Source: an uncultured Bacillota bacterium
GTDB lineage: Bacteria; Bacillota_I; Bacilli_A; RFN20; CAG-826
Length of the DNA: 64,000 nucleotides
Assembly: GCA_949289845.1 (NCBI GenBank)
Contig: CASEPN010000001.1
Coordinates: 368,887 to 432,886, forward strand
Direction of reading: 5' to 3'
Under the pieces are notes generated by a model. The model did not search any database. It saw only the letters and a program-made list of their open reading frames with translations, and was not told the DNA's origin. Positions 33,702 through 41,399 of this stretch are shown here, piece after piece. Numbering within the stretch: the stretch's first letter is position 1; the number at the start of each line of letters is the position of its first letter. The position numbers were made by a program, and so were the translations under genes.

Positions 33702-34878
33702 CCCTCTCCTTCCTGAGGGCGCCCAGGAGCAGGAGGTTCGCCCCCGGGAGCTTCCGGTTCCATTCCTTCACGAGGGTCCTCGTCTGGTCGAGCCTCTTGT
33801 ACTCCTCGTAGTTCCAGAAGGTGAGCTGGACGTCCTCCTTCCTTGGATCGACGAGCCCCTGGAGGGTGATCCCCACCAGGCGCAGGTCCATCCCGAGGAA
33901 GTTCCGTTCGAAAAGCTCCTCCGCGCGCGAGAAGATTTCCTCGAAGGAATCCGTCGACTCCTTCATGGTGATCGAGCGGCTGTGGTTATGGAACTCGCTG
34001 TCGCGGACGAGGAGGACGACGGTCTTCCCTCTCCTTCTCCTCGCCTTGGCGCCCTCGGAGACGCTCCTTGCGAGGGAGAGGAGGTGGTCGCGGATCCTCA
34101 GCCAGTCGGAGGTGTCGTAGGGGAAGGTCTCCGAGTGCCCGATGGACTTCGGGCCGAAGGGACGGGGATCCACCCGGTCGTCCCCCTTGCCCTCGAGCCA
34201 CTCCCTCGCCGTGTCGACGAACTTCCCGAGCCTTTCCCGGAGGAGGGGCTCTTCCTCCTTGAGGGCTCTGTCGAAGTCCCCGATCGTCATGACCCCGATC
34301 GCGCGGAGGCGCTCCGCCCCCTTCCTTCCGATTCCCCAGAAGTCCCCGATGGGGAGGGGATAGAGGACCGCGGGGATGTCGCGCTTCCTGAGTATGGTGA
34401 TCCCCAAGGGCTTCCTGAGGTCGCTTGCCATCTTCGCGAGGAACCTTGTCGGGGCCACCCCGATCGAGCAAGGGAGCCCGATCTCGTGGAGGATGTCCCC
34501 CTGGATCTTCCTCAGGTAGGGAAGGGGGTCCTTCCGGGGGATCCTGTCCGTGAGGTCGAGGTAGCCCTCGTCGATCGAGACTTCCTCGACGAGGGGGGCG
34601 TAGCGCTCAAGATGCGTGAAGAAGGAGCGCGAGAGCATCTCGTAGAAGCGGAAGTCAACCGGGCAGTAATGGGCCCTGGGGGCCCTCCTCCTCGCCTCGA
34701 ACATCGGCATCCCCGAGTGGACCCCGAGCTTCCTTGCCTCGTAGCTGGCGGTGCTCACGACCGCGCGGGGCCCTTCCCCGCCCACGACGATGGCCTCGCC
34801 CTTCCATTCCGGGTGGCGGAGCCTTTCCGCGCTGGCGAAGAAGGCGTTGAGGTCCACGTGGGCGAGGATGCGGCTCAT
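33688..34878 (-). CDS. dinB: DNA polymerase IV
   Basis: Y-family translesion polymerase. Palm motifs AHVDLNAFFASAERLRHPEW and EVSIDEGYLDLTD hold the catalytic acids; the fingers contain YEARKLGVHSGMPMFEAR; helix-hairpin-helix thumb FWGIGRKGAERLRAIG; little-finger domain at the C-terminus. 396 aa. The C-terminal clamp-binding motif is not obvious. ATG 34878 overlaps the dxs stop (ATGA); the upstream frame is dxs antisense-free filler and is rejected. Confidence 0.93.
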   Translation of the reverse strand: MSRILAHVDLNAFFASAERLRHPEWKGEAIVVGGEGPRAVVSTASYEARKLGVHSGMPMFEARRRAPRAHYCPVDFRFYEMLSRSFFTHLERYAPLVEEVSIDEGYLDLTDRIPRKDPLPYLRKIQGDILHEIGLPCSIGVAPTRFLAKMASDLRKPLGITILRKRDIPAVLYPLPIGDFWGIGRKGAERLRAIGVMTIGDFDRALKEEEPLLRERLGKFVDTAREWLEGKGDDRVDPRPFGPKSIGHSETFPYDTSDWLRIRDHLLSLARSVSEGAKARRRRGKTVVLLVRDSEFHNHSRSITMKESTDSFEEIFSRAEELFERNFLGMDLRLVGITLQGLVDPRKEDVQLTFWNYEEYKRLDQTRTLVKEWNRKLPGANLLLLGALRKERDGRP

Positions 34879-36734
34879 CTTCTCTCCCTGAAGGCCTCGA
34901 GGGCCTGCTCCGGATGCGCCCCGCACTCCCGGAGCTGCTCCTCGAGGGATCCCTGGAGGACGTATTTCTCCGGAAGGGCGATCCCCCAGACCTTCCCCTG
35001 GTAGCCCTTTTCCTCGAGGGCGGCGAAGAGCCTCGTCAGGAACCCGCCTTTCGTCCCGTAGGGGTCGTAGACGAAGATCTCCCTTTCCTCAAGGAGAGCG
35101 TCGATCTCCTCCTCATGGAAGGGCCATAGGCGCGTCGCCTTCCCCGCGCGGAAGGGGATCCCTTCCTTCCTGAGGAGTTCCTCTAGCCTCCTTCCGAGGG
35201 GGCCGAGGGCGAGTACGAGGGGCCCTCCCCCTCGCTCGGGAAGCCTCCAGGAGAAGGGGTCCTCGGAGGGAAACTCCTTCTCCTCTTCCCTTTCCAGGCT
35301 ATGGGGGTAGCGGATCGCGAGGATCCTGCCTTTCATGGAAAGGGAGGATTCGAAAAGGTCATGTCCTTCCCTAAGGGTCCGGGGCATGTAAACCTCCACC
35401 CCGGGGATGCTCATGAGGAAGGCGGGGTCGTAGATGCCCTGGTGGGTGTCGCCGTTGGCCCCCGCAAGCCCGGCCCGGTCGACGAGGAGGGTGAGCCCCG
35501 CCTTCATCCTCGCGCAGTCGTGGAGGAGCTCGTCGTAGGCCCTTTGGAGGAAGGTCGAGTAGATGGAGACGATGGGATGGAGGCCCTGGAGCGAGATCGC
35601 GCCCGCGTAGGTGAGCGCGTGCTCCTCGGCGATCCCCGGGTCGAAGGAGCGGTCCGGGTATTTCCGGAAGGCTTCCTCCATGTGACTCCCCTTCATCATC
35701 GCCGGGCAGATGAGGACGTTCTTCGCCTCCTCCATCGCCTTGAGGGTCTCGTCCCCGAAGAAGTGGGACCACGAGATCATCCCGGGGTGTTCCTCCCTGG
35801 GGGAGCCGGAGTCCGGGTCGAAGGGGGTGACCCCGTGCCAGTAGCCGACCTTGTCCTCCTCGGCGGGAAGGTAGCCCTTCCCCTTCTTCGTCTTGATATG
35901 GACGATGACGGGGCCATCCGCGCGGAGCGCCCTCCGGAAGGCCCGCTCCATCGCCTCCACGTCATGCCCGTCCACGGGCCCAAGGTAGAGGAGCCCGAGG
36001 TCGTCGAAGAGGTTCGAGCCAACGAGGACGTTCTTGAGCCAGTCGCGGATCTTCCGGAGGGAGCGGAGTGTCCTTCCCCCTCCCCAGGAACGGGAAAGGA
36101 GCATCTTCGTCCGTTCCTTGAGGCGGAGGTAGCCCTTGGAGACGGAGATGAGGCGGAGCCTCTCGGAGATCGCCCCCCGGGAAGGGGAGATCGCCATCTC
36201 GTTGTCGTTGAGGACGAGGATCGCCCTTTCCTTCCTCCTCCCGAGGTCGTTGAGGGCCTCGAGGGTGAGGCCGCACTGGAGGGAGCCGTCCCCGAGGAAG
36301 CCGATGATCTCGCCTTCCCCTCCCTGGATCCTCCGGGCGTCGAGCATCGCCAGGACCGCGCTTGCCGCGGTGCCCGCGTGCCCGGCCTCATAAGGGTCGT
36401 AGGGCCCTTCCCCCATCTTCTGGAAGCCGCTCGTGCCTCCTCTCCCGTTCAGGTTCTCGAGGCTCCTTCCCGTGAGGAGCTTCCAGGCGTAGCACTGGTG
36501 GCCGACGTCGAAGACAAGCCGGTCCTTAGGGAAGTCGAACACGCGGCATAGCGCGATCGTGGCCTCCACCGTCCCGAGGTTGCTCGAAAGATGGCCGCCC
36601 CGGGAGGAGGTCGCCTCGATGATCTTCTTCCTGAGGTAGTCCGAAAGCGCGGGAATCGCCTCCTTGGGGAGCGATTTCGCCTTCTCCGGGCTATTTACCG
36701 CGGAAACATCGATGGCGACTTTCTTCCTTGACAT
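34875..36734 (-). CDS. dxs: 1-deoxy-D-xylulose-5-phosphate synthase
   Basis: First MEP-pathway enzyme, TPP-dependent, joining pyruvate and glyceraldehyde 3-phosphate. Visible: GGHLSSNLGTVEATIAL, DVGHQCYAWKLLTGR, the TPP-binding GDGSLQCGLTLEALND, NDNEMAIS, and the pyrimidine-binding central domain PDRSFDPGIAEEHALTYAGA, VDRAGLAGANGDTHQGIYD. 619 aa. With ispG and ispH here, the pathway is partly covered. The farnesyl diphosphate synthase gene ispA, usual between xseB and dxs, is absent. Confidence 0.95.
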   Translation of the reverse strand: MSRKKVAIDVSAVNSPEKAKSLPKEAIPALSDYLRKKIIEATSSRGGHLSSNLGTVEATIALCRVFDFPKDRLVFDVGHQCYAWKLLTGRSLENLNGRGGTSGFQKMGEGPYDPYEAGHAGTAASAVLAMLDARRIQGGEGEIIGFLGDGSLQCGLTLEALNDLGRRKERAILVLNDNEMAISPSRGAISERLRLISVSKGYLRLKERTKMLLSRSWGGGRTLRSLRKIRDWLKNVLVGSNLFDDLGLLYLGPVDGHDVEAMERAFRRALRADGPVIVHIKTKKGKGYLPAEEDKVGYWHGVTPFDPDSGSPREEHPGMISWSHFFGDETLKAMEEAKNVLICPAMMKGSHMEEAFRKYPDRSFDPGIAEEHALTYAGAISLQGLHPIVSIYSTFLQRAYDELLHDCARMKAGLTLLVDRAGLAGANGDTHQGIYDPAFLMSIPGVEVYMPRTLREGHDLFESSLSMKGRILAIRYPHSLEREEEKEFPSEDPFSWRLPERGGGPLVLALGPLGRRLEELLRKEGIPFRAGKATRLWPFHEEEIDALLEEREIFVYDPYGTKGGFLTRLFAALEEKGYQGKVWGIALPEKYVLQGSLEEQLRECGAHPEQALEAFRERR

Positions 36735-36752
36735 CGTGAAACAGCAAATAAA

Positions 36753-36773
36753 CTACTAACAAACTACTAGTTA
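36753..36773. repeat. phased CTAGTAG element, copy d
   Basis: On the minus strand CTAGTAG then TTAGTAG 11 bp on, in the xseB-dxs gap; the first copy contains the xseB stop codon. Confidence 0.55.
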
Positions 36774-36964
36774 TCTTCTTTTGGCATTTCGTCGATGATT
36801 CGCTTCCTGGCCTCCTCGAGCTCCTCCTCGAGAGCCTTCCCGAGAGCCCTCCCCTCCTCGGTGAGGCGCACCGATTCCTCGAGGGACAGGTTCCCCGACT
36901 CCACCTTGGCGACGATCTCCTTGAGTCTCTCGAGCCTTGCCTCGAAGCTATCCTTCTTCTCCAT
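36767..36964 (-). CDS. xseB: exodeoxyribonuclease VII small subunit
   Basis: 65 residues. All-helical protein with the family signature FEARLERLKEIVAKVESGN, LSLEESVRLTEEG, and a charged C-terminal coiled coil. Subunit of ExoVII, which degrades single-stranded DNA. The start overlaps xseA by 17 bp, so the two subunits are coupled. The stop is embedded in the CTAGTAG element. Confidence 0.94.
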   Translation of the reverse strand: MEKKDSFEARLERLKEIVAKVESGNLSLEESVRLTEEGRALGKALEEELEEARKRIIDEMPKEDN

Positions 36965-38159
36965 CTTCCCTTACCTCCGCGCGGGAGAGCACCTCCCCCT
37001 TCATGAGCCTTGTCCTCAGGATGGCTCCCGGGAGCACGTCCTTCGCCTTCCTCAGGATCCTCCCGTCCTCCATCGTAGTGATGGAATATCCTCTTTCAAG
37101 CGTTCTTTGGGGCGAGAGGGACTCGAGGACGTCCTTCAGCCGGAGCACCTCCCTTCCCCTTCCTTCCAGTCCGTTCCTCGCAAGGAGGGCGAGGCGTCCC
37201 CTGAGGGAAGACACCTTTTCCATCAGGGGCAGGAGATGGCCCGCGCCTTGGAAGAGGGGCCGGGAGAGGATTCTCCGCAGCTCCTCCTCTCCCCTCTCGA
37301 TCTTCCGGAGGGAGGCCCCGCCGAGACGTTCCTCGAGGGAGAGGATCTCGGGGACGATTTCCTCCATGTCCGCGGTGATGGCCTCGGCGGCCGCGGTCGG
37401 GGTGGACACGCTCATGTCCGCGGCGAGGTCGGCGAGGCTCTTGTCGATCTCGTGCCCGATCGCCGCGACGAGAGGCGTCCTCATCCTGAGGATCGCCCTC
37501 ACGATCCCTTCCTCGTCGAACACCGCGAGGTCCTCCTTGGAGCCGCCTCCTCTGGCGAGGACGACGACCTCGTGGCGATTCTCGTCCGCCTCCCCAAGGG
37601 CCTTCTCGATCTCAGGGAGGCTCCTCTTCCCCTGGACAGTCGTCCCATAGGTCGTCACCTTCGCGAGGGGCCACCTCCGGAGGATGTTCCTCCTGAGGTC
37701 CGCCTCGGCGGCGCTCCCTCTTGCAAGCACGAGGGCGATGTCCGTCGCGAAGGAGGGGACCTTCTTCTTCCTCTCCGGGGAGAAGGCCCCTTCCTTATAT
37801 AGCCTCTCCTTCAGGAGGCGGAGGGCGAGGAGACGCTCCCCCTCCCCCTTCTTTTGAAAGGAAGAGACGCGGAAGGAAAGGCTGCCTCTCTTCTCATAAA
37901 GGGTGAGGTCCCCGGAAAGGAGGACCTGCTCCCCTTCTTCCGGGGGGTTTTCCCCCATCCTTCCGGGCCAGTAGGAGCAGGACAGGGAGCTCTCCCCGTC
38001 CCGGAGGTCGAAGAAGTAGGCGCCCTTCCATTCCTTGACCCTTCCTACCTCGCCTTCGACGAGGAGGGCATGGAAAAGCCTCTCCTTCGAGAAGAAGAGG
38101 CGGAGGGTCCTGAGGAGCTCCCCGACCTTGACGGGCGAGGGGAAGGGCGATTCCATCAT
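36948..38159 (-). CDS. xseA: exodeoxyribonuclease VII large subunit
   Basis: Catalytic subunit. N-terminal OB fold (VEGEVGRVKEWKGAYFFDLRD), catalytic domain with ARGSAAEADLRRNIL, VVVLARGGGSKEDLAVFDEE, and MRTPLVAAIGHEIDKSLADL, a coiled-coil middle, and the C-terminal LERGYSITTMEDG. 403 aa. A second Met follows the first; GAGGAAGGG is upstream. Overlaps nusB by 4 bp. folD, usual between nusB and xseA in Bacillus, is not here. Confidence 0.94.
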   Translation of the reverse strand: MMESPFPSPVKVGELLRTLRLFFSKERLFHALLVEGEVGRVKEWKGAYFFDLRDGESSLSCSYWPGRMGENPPEEGEQVLLSGDLTLYEKRGSLSFRVSSFQKKGEGERLLALRLLKERLYKEGAFSPERKKKVPSFATDIALVLARGSAAEADLRRNILRRWPLAKVTTYGTTVQGKRSLPEIEKALGEADENRHEVVVLARGGGSKEDLAVFDEEGIVRAILRMRTPLVAAIGHEIDKSLADLAADMSVSTPTAAAEAITADMEEIVPEILSLEERLGGASLRKIERGEEELRRILSRPLFQGAGHLLPLMEKVSSLRGRLALLARNGLEGRGREVLRLKDVLESLSPQRTLERGYSITTMEDGRILRKAKDVLPGAILRTRLMKGEVLSRAEVREDGEEG

Positions 38160-38605
38160 CCCTTCCTCTTGCCGGGGAGGACGTTGTCGAGGATGGCGTT
38201 CACGAAGCGGTAGTCGCCTTCGCCGAGGTACTTCTTCGCGAGCTCGACGGCGTTATCGATGACGGCGGCCCTCGGGGCGTCCTTCTCCACGTAGGAGATA
38301 TGGACGAAAGCGAGGACGAGGATCGCCTGCTCGACCTTGTCGAGGCGCTGGAACTTCCAGTCCTTCATCTTCCTCTCGAAGAGAGGGACGATCTCGGGAA
38401 GGTGGCGGATCGCCGCCAGGAGCGTCCCCTTTAGGAAGGGGTCGACCTCCTCGTAGGGCTCGCCGGTGAGGCCGGACAAAGTCGCCTCGACGTCGAGGGG
38501 CTCCCCCATGTAGGCGTAGGTGAGGGCGTCGTAGATCGCGGTCATCGCGATCTCCTGCGTCTCCGTCCTCGTCCTCGTCCCGCCGTCCTTCTTCTCAAAG
38601 ATCAT
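38156..38605 (-). CDS. nusB: transcription antitermination/rRNA factor NusB
   Basis: 149 residues, helical NusB fold: RTETQEIAMTAIYDALTYAY, and the C-terminal signature RAAVIDNAVELAKKYLGEGD, YRFVNAILDNVL. Binds boxA with NusE during rRNA transcription. It starts with an ATGA overlap with the upstream membrane gene and ends in an overlap with xseA. Confidence 0.92.
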   Translation of the reverse strand: MIFEKKDGGTRTRTETQEIAMTAIYDALTYAYMGEPLDVEATLSGLTGEPYEEVDPFLKGTLLAAIRHLPEIVPLFERKMKDWKFQRLDKVEQAILVLAFVHISYVEKDAPRAAVIDNAVELAKKYLGEGDYRFVNAILDNVLPGKRKG

Positions 38606-39060
38606 TTCCTAGCGCTCCTCGCCAAGAGCCGTAGTCTAGCATAAAGACCCCACCGAAGGAGGAGGGCGAGAAGAAGGATCCCGCGATATATCCAGAAAAG
38701 CGCGAGCATTCCGTCCAAAGGAAGCGCGTCCTCCCCCTGAAGGGGAAGGAAGGGAAGGATGGTGTCGAGGAGAAGATAGAGATCCCCGGGCAGGGTCCAC
38801 CAGGGGGTGCCTTTCCTATAGACAGGGAGGAGGGCGAGGACCGAGTAGACGAGGAGGATCCCCATGATCCCCCAGGAAAGGAGGTCCTCCCCGTGGAGAG
38901 CGAGGATCCGGACCGAGAAAGGCGCCATGAGGAGGGCGTCCCCCTGGAGATAGGAGAAGGCGAGCGCCAATGTCCCCACCAAGGGGAAGAGCAGGAAAAG
39001 GAAAGCCGCCCCCCAGTAGCGGAGGAGCGGCCTCTTGAGCGGACTTCCCTTCCCTTCCAT
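38602..39060 (-). CDS. four-TM membrane protein between yqhY and nusB
   Basis: 152 residues with a basic N-terminus and about four hydrophobic helices (WGAAFLFLLFPLVGTLALAF, WGIMGILLVYSVLALLPVY, FWIYRGILLLALLLRW). Family not recognised. Coupled on both sides by one- and four-base overlaps (yqhY stop/ATG, ATGA with nusB), so it is expressed with them. In Staphylococcus and some streptococci Asp23 is membrane-anchored by AmaP; a similar anchoring role is possible here but not shown by sequence. Confidence 0.7.
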   Translation of the reverse strand: MEGKGSPLKRPLLRYWGAAFLFLLFPLVGTLALAFSYLQGDALLMAPFSVRILALHGEDLLSWGIMGILLVYSVLALLPVYRKGTPWWTLPGDLYLLLDTILPFLPLQGEDALPLDGMLALFWIYRGILLLALLLRWGLYARLRLLARSARK

Positions 39061-39401
39061 CAGGAAAGGGAGCTCACCCTCACCTCGATCGAGAAAGGAA
39101 GGGCTTCCGCCATCATGCGGACCGCGGAGTCCACGGCCTCCTGGATGGAGGAGCAGACCGCGCCTACGTCCTTGACGTCCCGGGAGATGCTGACGTCGAG
39201 CCGGAGGTCGATCCTCCCGTCCTTCCGGAAGCTCGCGCGGACGGGGCTTTCGAGAGCGAAGAGGCTCTTCTTCCTTCCCTGGACCTTCGCCCCGGGGACG
39301 GTGTCGGCGGCGATCGTCGCGATATGCTCGATCGCGTGGCGCCCGATCGCGAGGTCCCCTGCGTTCTCGAAGTTATTGATGTAGTAGTAGTCGCGCTTCA
39401 T
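39060..39401 (-). CDS. yqhY: Asp23/Gls24-family protein (YqhY)
   Basis: 113 residues of the Asp23 family: LAIGRHAIEHIATIAADTVPG, then the conserved beta strands and AVRMMAEALPFSIEVRVSSL. YqhY of B. subtilis is linked to acetyl-CoA carboxylase control; other members lie under the membrane. The place before nusB is conserved. The start is 9 nt after the tkt stop without a ribosome-binding site; TAGAAT ends 6 nt before the ATG, so an internal leaderless start is conceivable. Confidence 0.88.
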   Translation of the reverse strand: MKRDYYYINNFENAGDLAIGRHAIEHIATIAADTVPGAKVQGRKKSLFALESPVRASFRKDGRIDLRLDVSISRDVKDVGAVCSSIQEAVDSAVRMMAEALPFSIEVRVSSLS

Positions 39402-39410
39402 AAGGACATT

Positions 39411-41390
39411 CTAAGCGTTTTCGCTCTCCTCGTGGTAGAGCGCCTCGATCCGTGAGGCGATGTTCTCGGGGGTAAAGCCGTAGCGCGCGAGGACGTCCTT
39501 CATGGGCCCGCTCGCGCCGAAGCCCTCCACTCCGATCGGATGCTCCGCCCATTCGTGCCAGAGGAGGGGCGAGAGCATCTCCAGCGAGAAGCGGAAACGG
39601 TAGGGCAGGGGGAGGACCTTCCTTTGGTACTCCTTCCCTTCCTTCCGGAAGCGCTCCATCGAGGGCATCGAGCAGACGAGGGCGGGAATTCCCTTCTCCT
39701 TGAGGATCCTCGCCGCCTCGAGGGCGAGCGTCACCTCGCTCCCGGTGGCGATGATCTCGATCTTGGCCTCCTTCTCCTCGTTCACGAGGTAGGCTCCCCT
39801 GAGGGCGCCTTCGAAGGAGGACCTCTCAAGAGTCGGGAGGTCCTGGCGGGACAGGACGAGCGCGGTCGGCCCTTCCTTATTCCCGCATCTTTCGTAGAAA
39901 CGATAGTAGCCGGCCATGAGCTCACGGATGTCCGCGGGGCGCCAGCACTCGAGGCTCGGGATGGCGCGGAGGGCGCTAAGCTGCTCGATCGGCTGGTGCG
40001 TCGGCCCGTCCTCCCCGACGGCGAGCGAGTCATGGGAGAAGAGGTAGAGAGTCCCGGTCCTCATGAGGGCGCTCATCCTGATCGCGTTCTTCATGTAGTC
40101 GCTGAAGACGAGGAAGCATCCTCCGTAGGGACGGACGCCCCCGTGGAGGGCGATGCCGTTGTTCATCGCGGCCATGAGGAACTCCCGGATCCCGTAGCGG
40201 ACCACCCTTCCCCCGGGATTCTCCTTGGAGATCGGCTCTTCCCCCTTGATGTCGGTGAGGACGCTCGAGGCGACGTCCGCGGATCCCCCGATGAGGAAGG
40301 GGTCGATCCCGGCAAGCGCGTTCAGCGCCCTCCCGGAAAGGCTCCTCGTGCTTTCCTTCTCCTTCGAAGGAAGCGCCTCGAGGAGGGCGCGGACTTCCTT
40401 CAGGGAGGGACCCTCGAGGGCGCGCTCCGCCTCCTTGGCCTTCTCAGGGGGGAGCGAGCCAAGCCAAAGGTCCCAGGTTTCCCTCGCCTTCCTTCCTCTC
40501 TCGAAGAAGGGGAGGAGGGCCTCCTTCGCCTCCATGGGGACCTCGAAGGGACCCCAGGATATCCCGAAGTTTTTCTTCGCCTCGTTCCCGAGCTCCTCCC
40601 CCAGGGGCTTCCCGTGGGCCTTCGGGGATCCTTCGTAGGCGGTCCCCTTCCCGATCCTCGTATGGAAGATGAGGAGGGAGGGCCTTCCCTTCCTCTCCTT
40701 AAGGATGGAGAGCGCCTCGCTGACCTTATGCCAGTCCTCCCCGTTTTCGACGGTCTCGACGTTCCATCCGGCCGCGAGGAAGCGGAGGGCGACGTCCTCC
40801 TTCATAGAGACGGGCGTCTTCGCGTCGAGGGTGCTCCCGTTCGCGTCATAAAGGACGAAGAGGTTCCCGAGCCCCTCCTTCCCGGCGAAGGAAATCGCCT
40901 CCTGGCTCACCCCTTCCTCGAGGCAGCCGTCCCCGAGGAGGCAGTAGGTGCGGTGCTCTGGCATCCCCTCTAGCCCCAGCCGGGCGCGGATCGTCCTCTC
41001 GGCGAAAGCCATGCCCACGGCCTCCGCGAGCCCCTGGCCAAGAGGCCCGGAGGTCGCCTCGACCCCCGGGGTCTCGAGGACCTCGGGGTGGCCGGGGGTC
41101 CTGCTTCCCAGCTGGCGGAACCCCATGAGGTCCTCCTTCGAGAGAAGGCCGGTCAGATAGAGCATCGCGTATAGGAGCGCGGAGACGTGGCCGGCGCTAA
41201 GGACGAAGCGGTCCCTCCCCATCCAGGAAGTCCCATTCTCCCCCGGGTCGAGGACGAGGTGGTCCCGGAAGAGGGCGAAGAGGGCCGGCGCGGCGTCGAG
41301 CGCCATCCCGGGGTGGCCGCTATTGGCCTTGTTGGTCATGTCGATGACGAGGCCCCGGAGGGCGCTGACGGCGATCTCTTCCTTCTTCAT
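39411..41390 (-). CDS. tkt: transketolase
   Basis: TPP-dependent transfer of two-carbon units in the pentose phosphate pathway. N-terminal SGHPGMALDAAPALFALF, GPLGQGLAEAVGMAFAER, the TPP motif GDGCLEEGVSQEAISFAG, the middle domain with PYGGCFLVFSDYMKNAIRMS and SLAVGEDGPTHQPIEQL, and a C-terminal domain EIIATGSEVTLALEAA. 659 aa. Ribosome-binding site ATAGGAGAG precedes ATG. Nine bases downstream of aspS. Confidence 0.95.
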   Translation of the reverse strand: MKKEEIAVSALRGLVIDMTNKANSGHPGMALDAAPALFALFRDHLVLDPGENGTSWMGRDRFVLSAGHVSALLYAMLYLTGLLSKEDLMGFRQLGSRTPGHPEVLETPGVEATSGPLGQGLAEAVGMAFAERTIRARLGLEGMPEHRTYCLLGDGCLEEGVSQEAISFAGKEGLGNLFVLYDANGSTLDAKTPVSMKEDVALRFLAAGWNVETVENGEDWHKVSEALSILKERKGRPSLLIFHTRIGKGTAYEGSPKAHGKPLGEELGNEAKKNFGISWGPFEVPMEAKEALLPFFERGRKARETWDLWLGSLPPEKAKEAERALEGPSLKEVRALLEALPSKEKESTRSLSGRALNALAGIDPFLIGGSADVASSVLTDIKGEEPISKENPGGRVVRYGIREFLMAAMNNGIALHGGVRPYGGCFLVFSDYMKNAIRMSALMRTGTLYLFSHDSLAVGEDGPTHQPIEQLSALRAIPSLECWRPADIRELMAGYYRFYERCGNKEGPTALVLSRQDLPTLERSSFEGALRGAYLVNEEKEAKIEIIATGSEVTLALEAARILKEKGIPALVCSMPSMERFRKEGKEYQRKVLPLPYRFRFSLEMLSPLLWHEWAEHPIGVEGFGASGPMKDVLARYGFTPENIASRIEALYHEESENA

Positions 41391-41399
41391 GCTTCTCTC

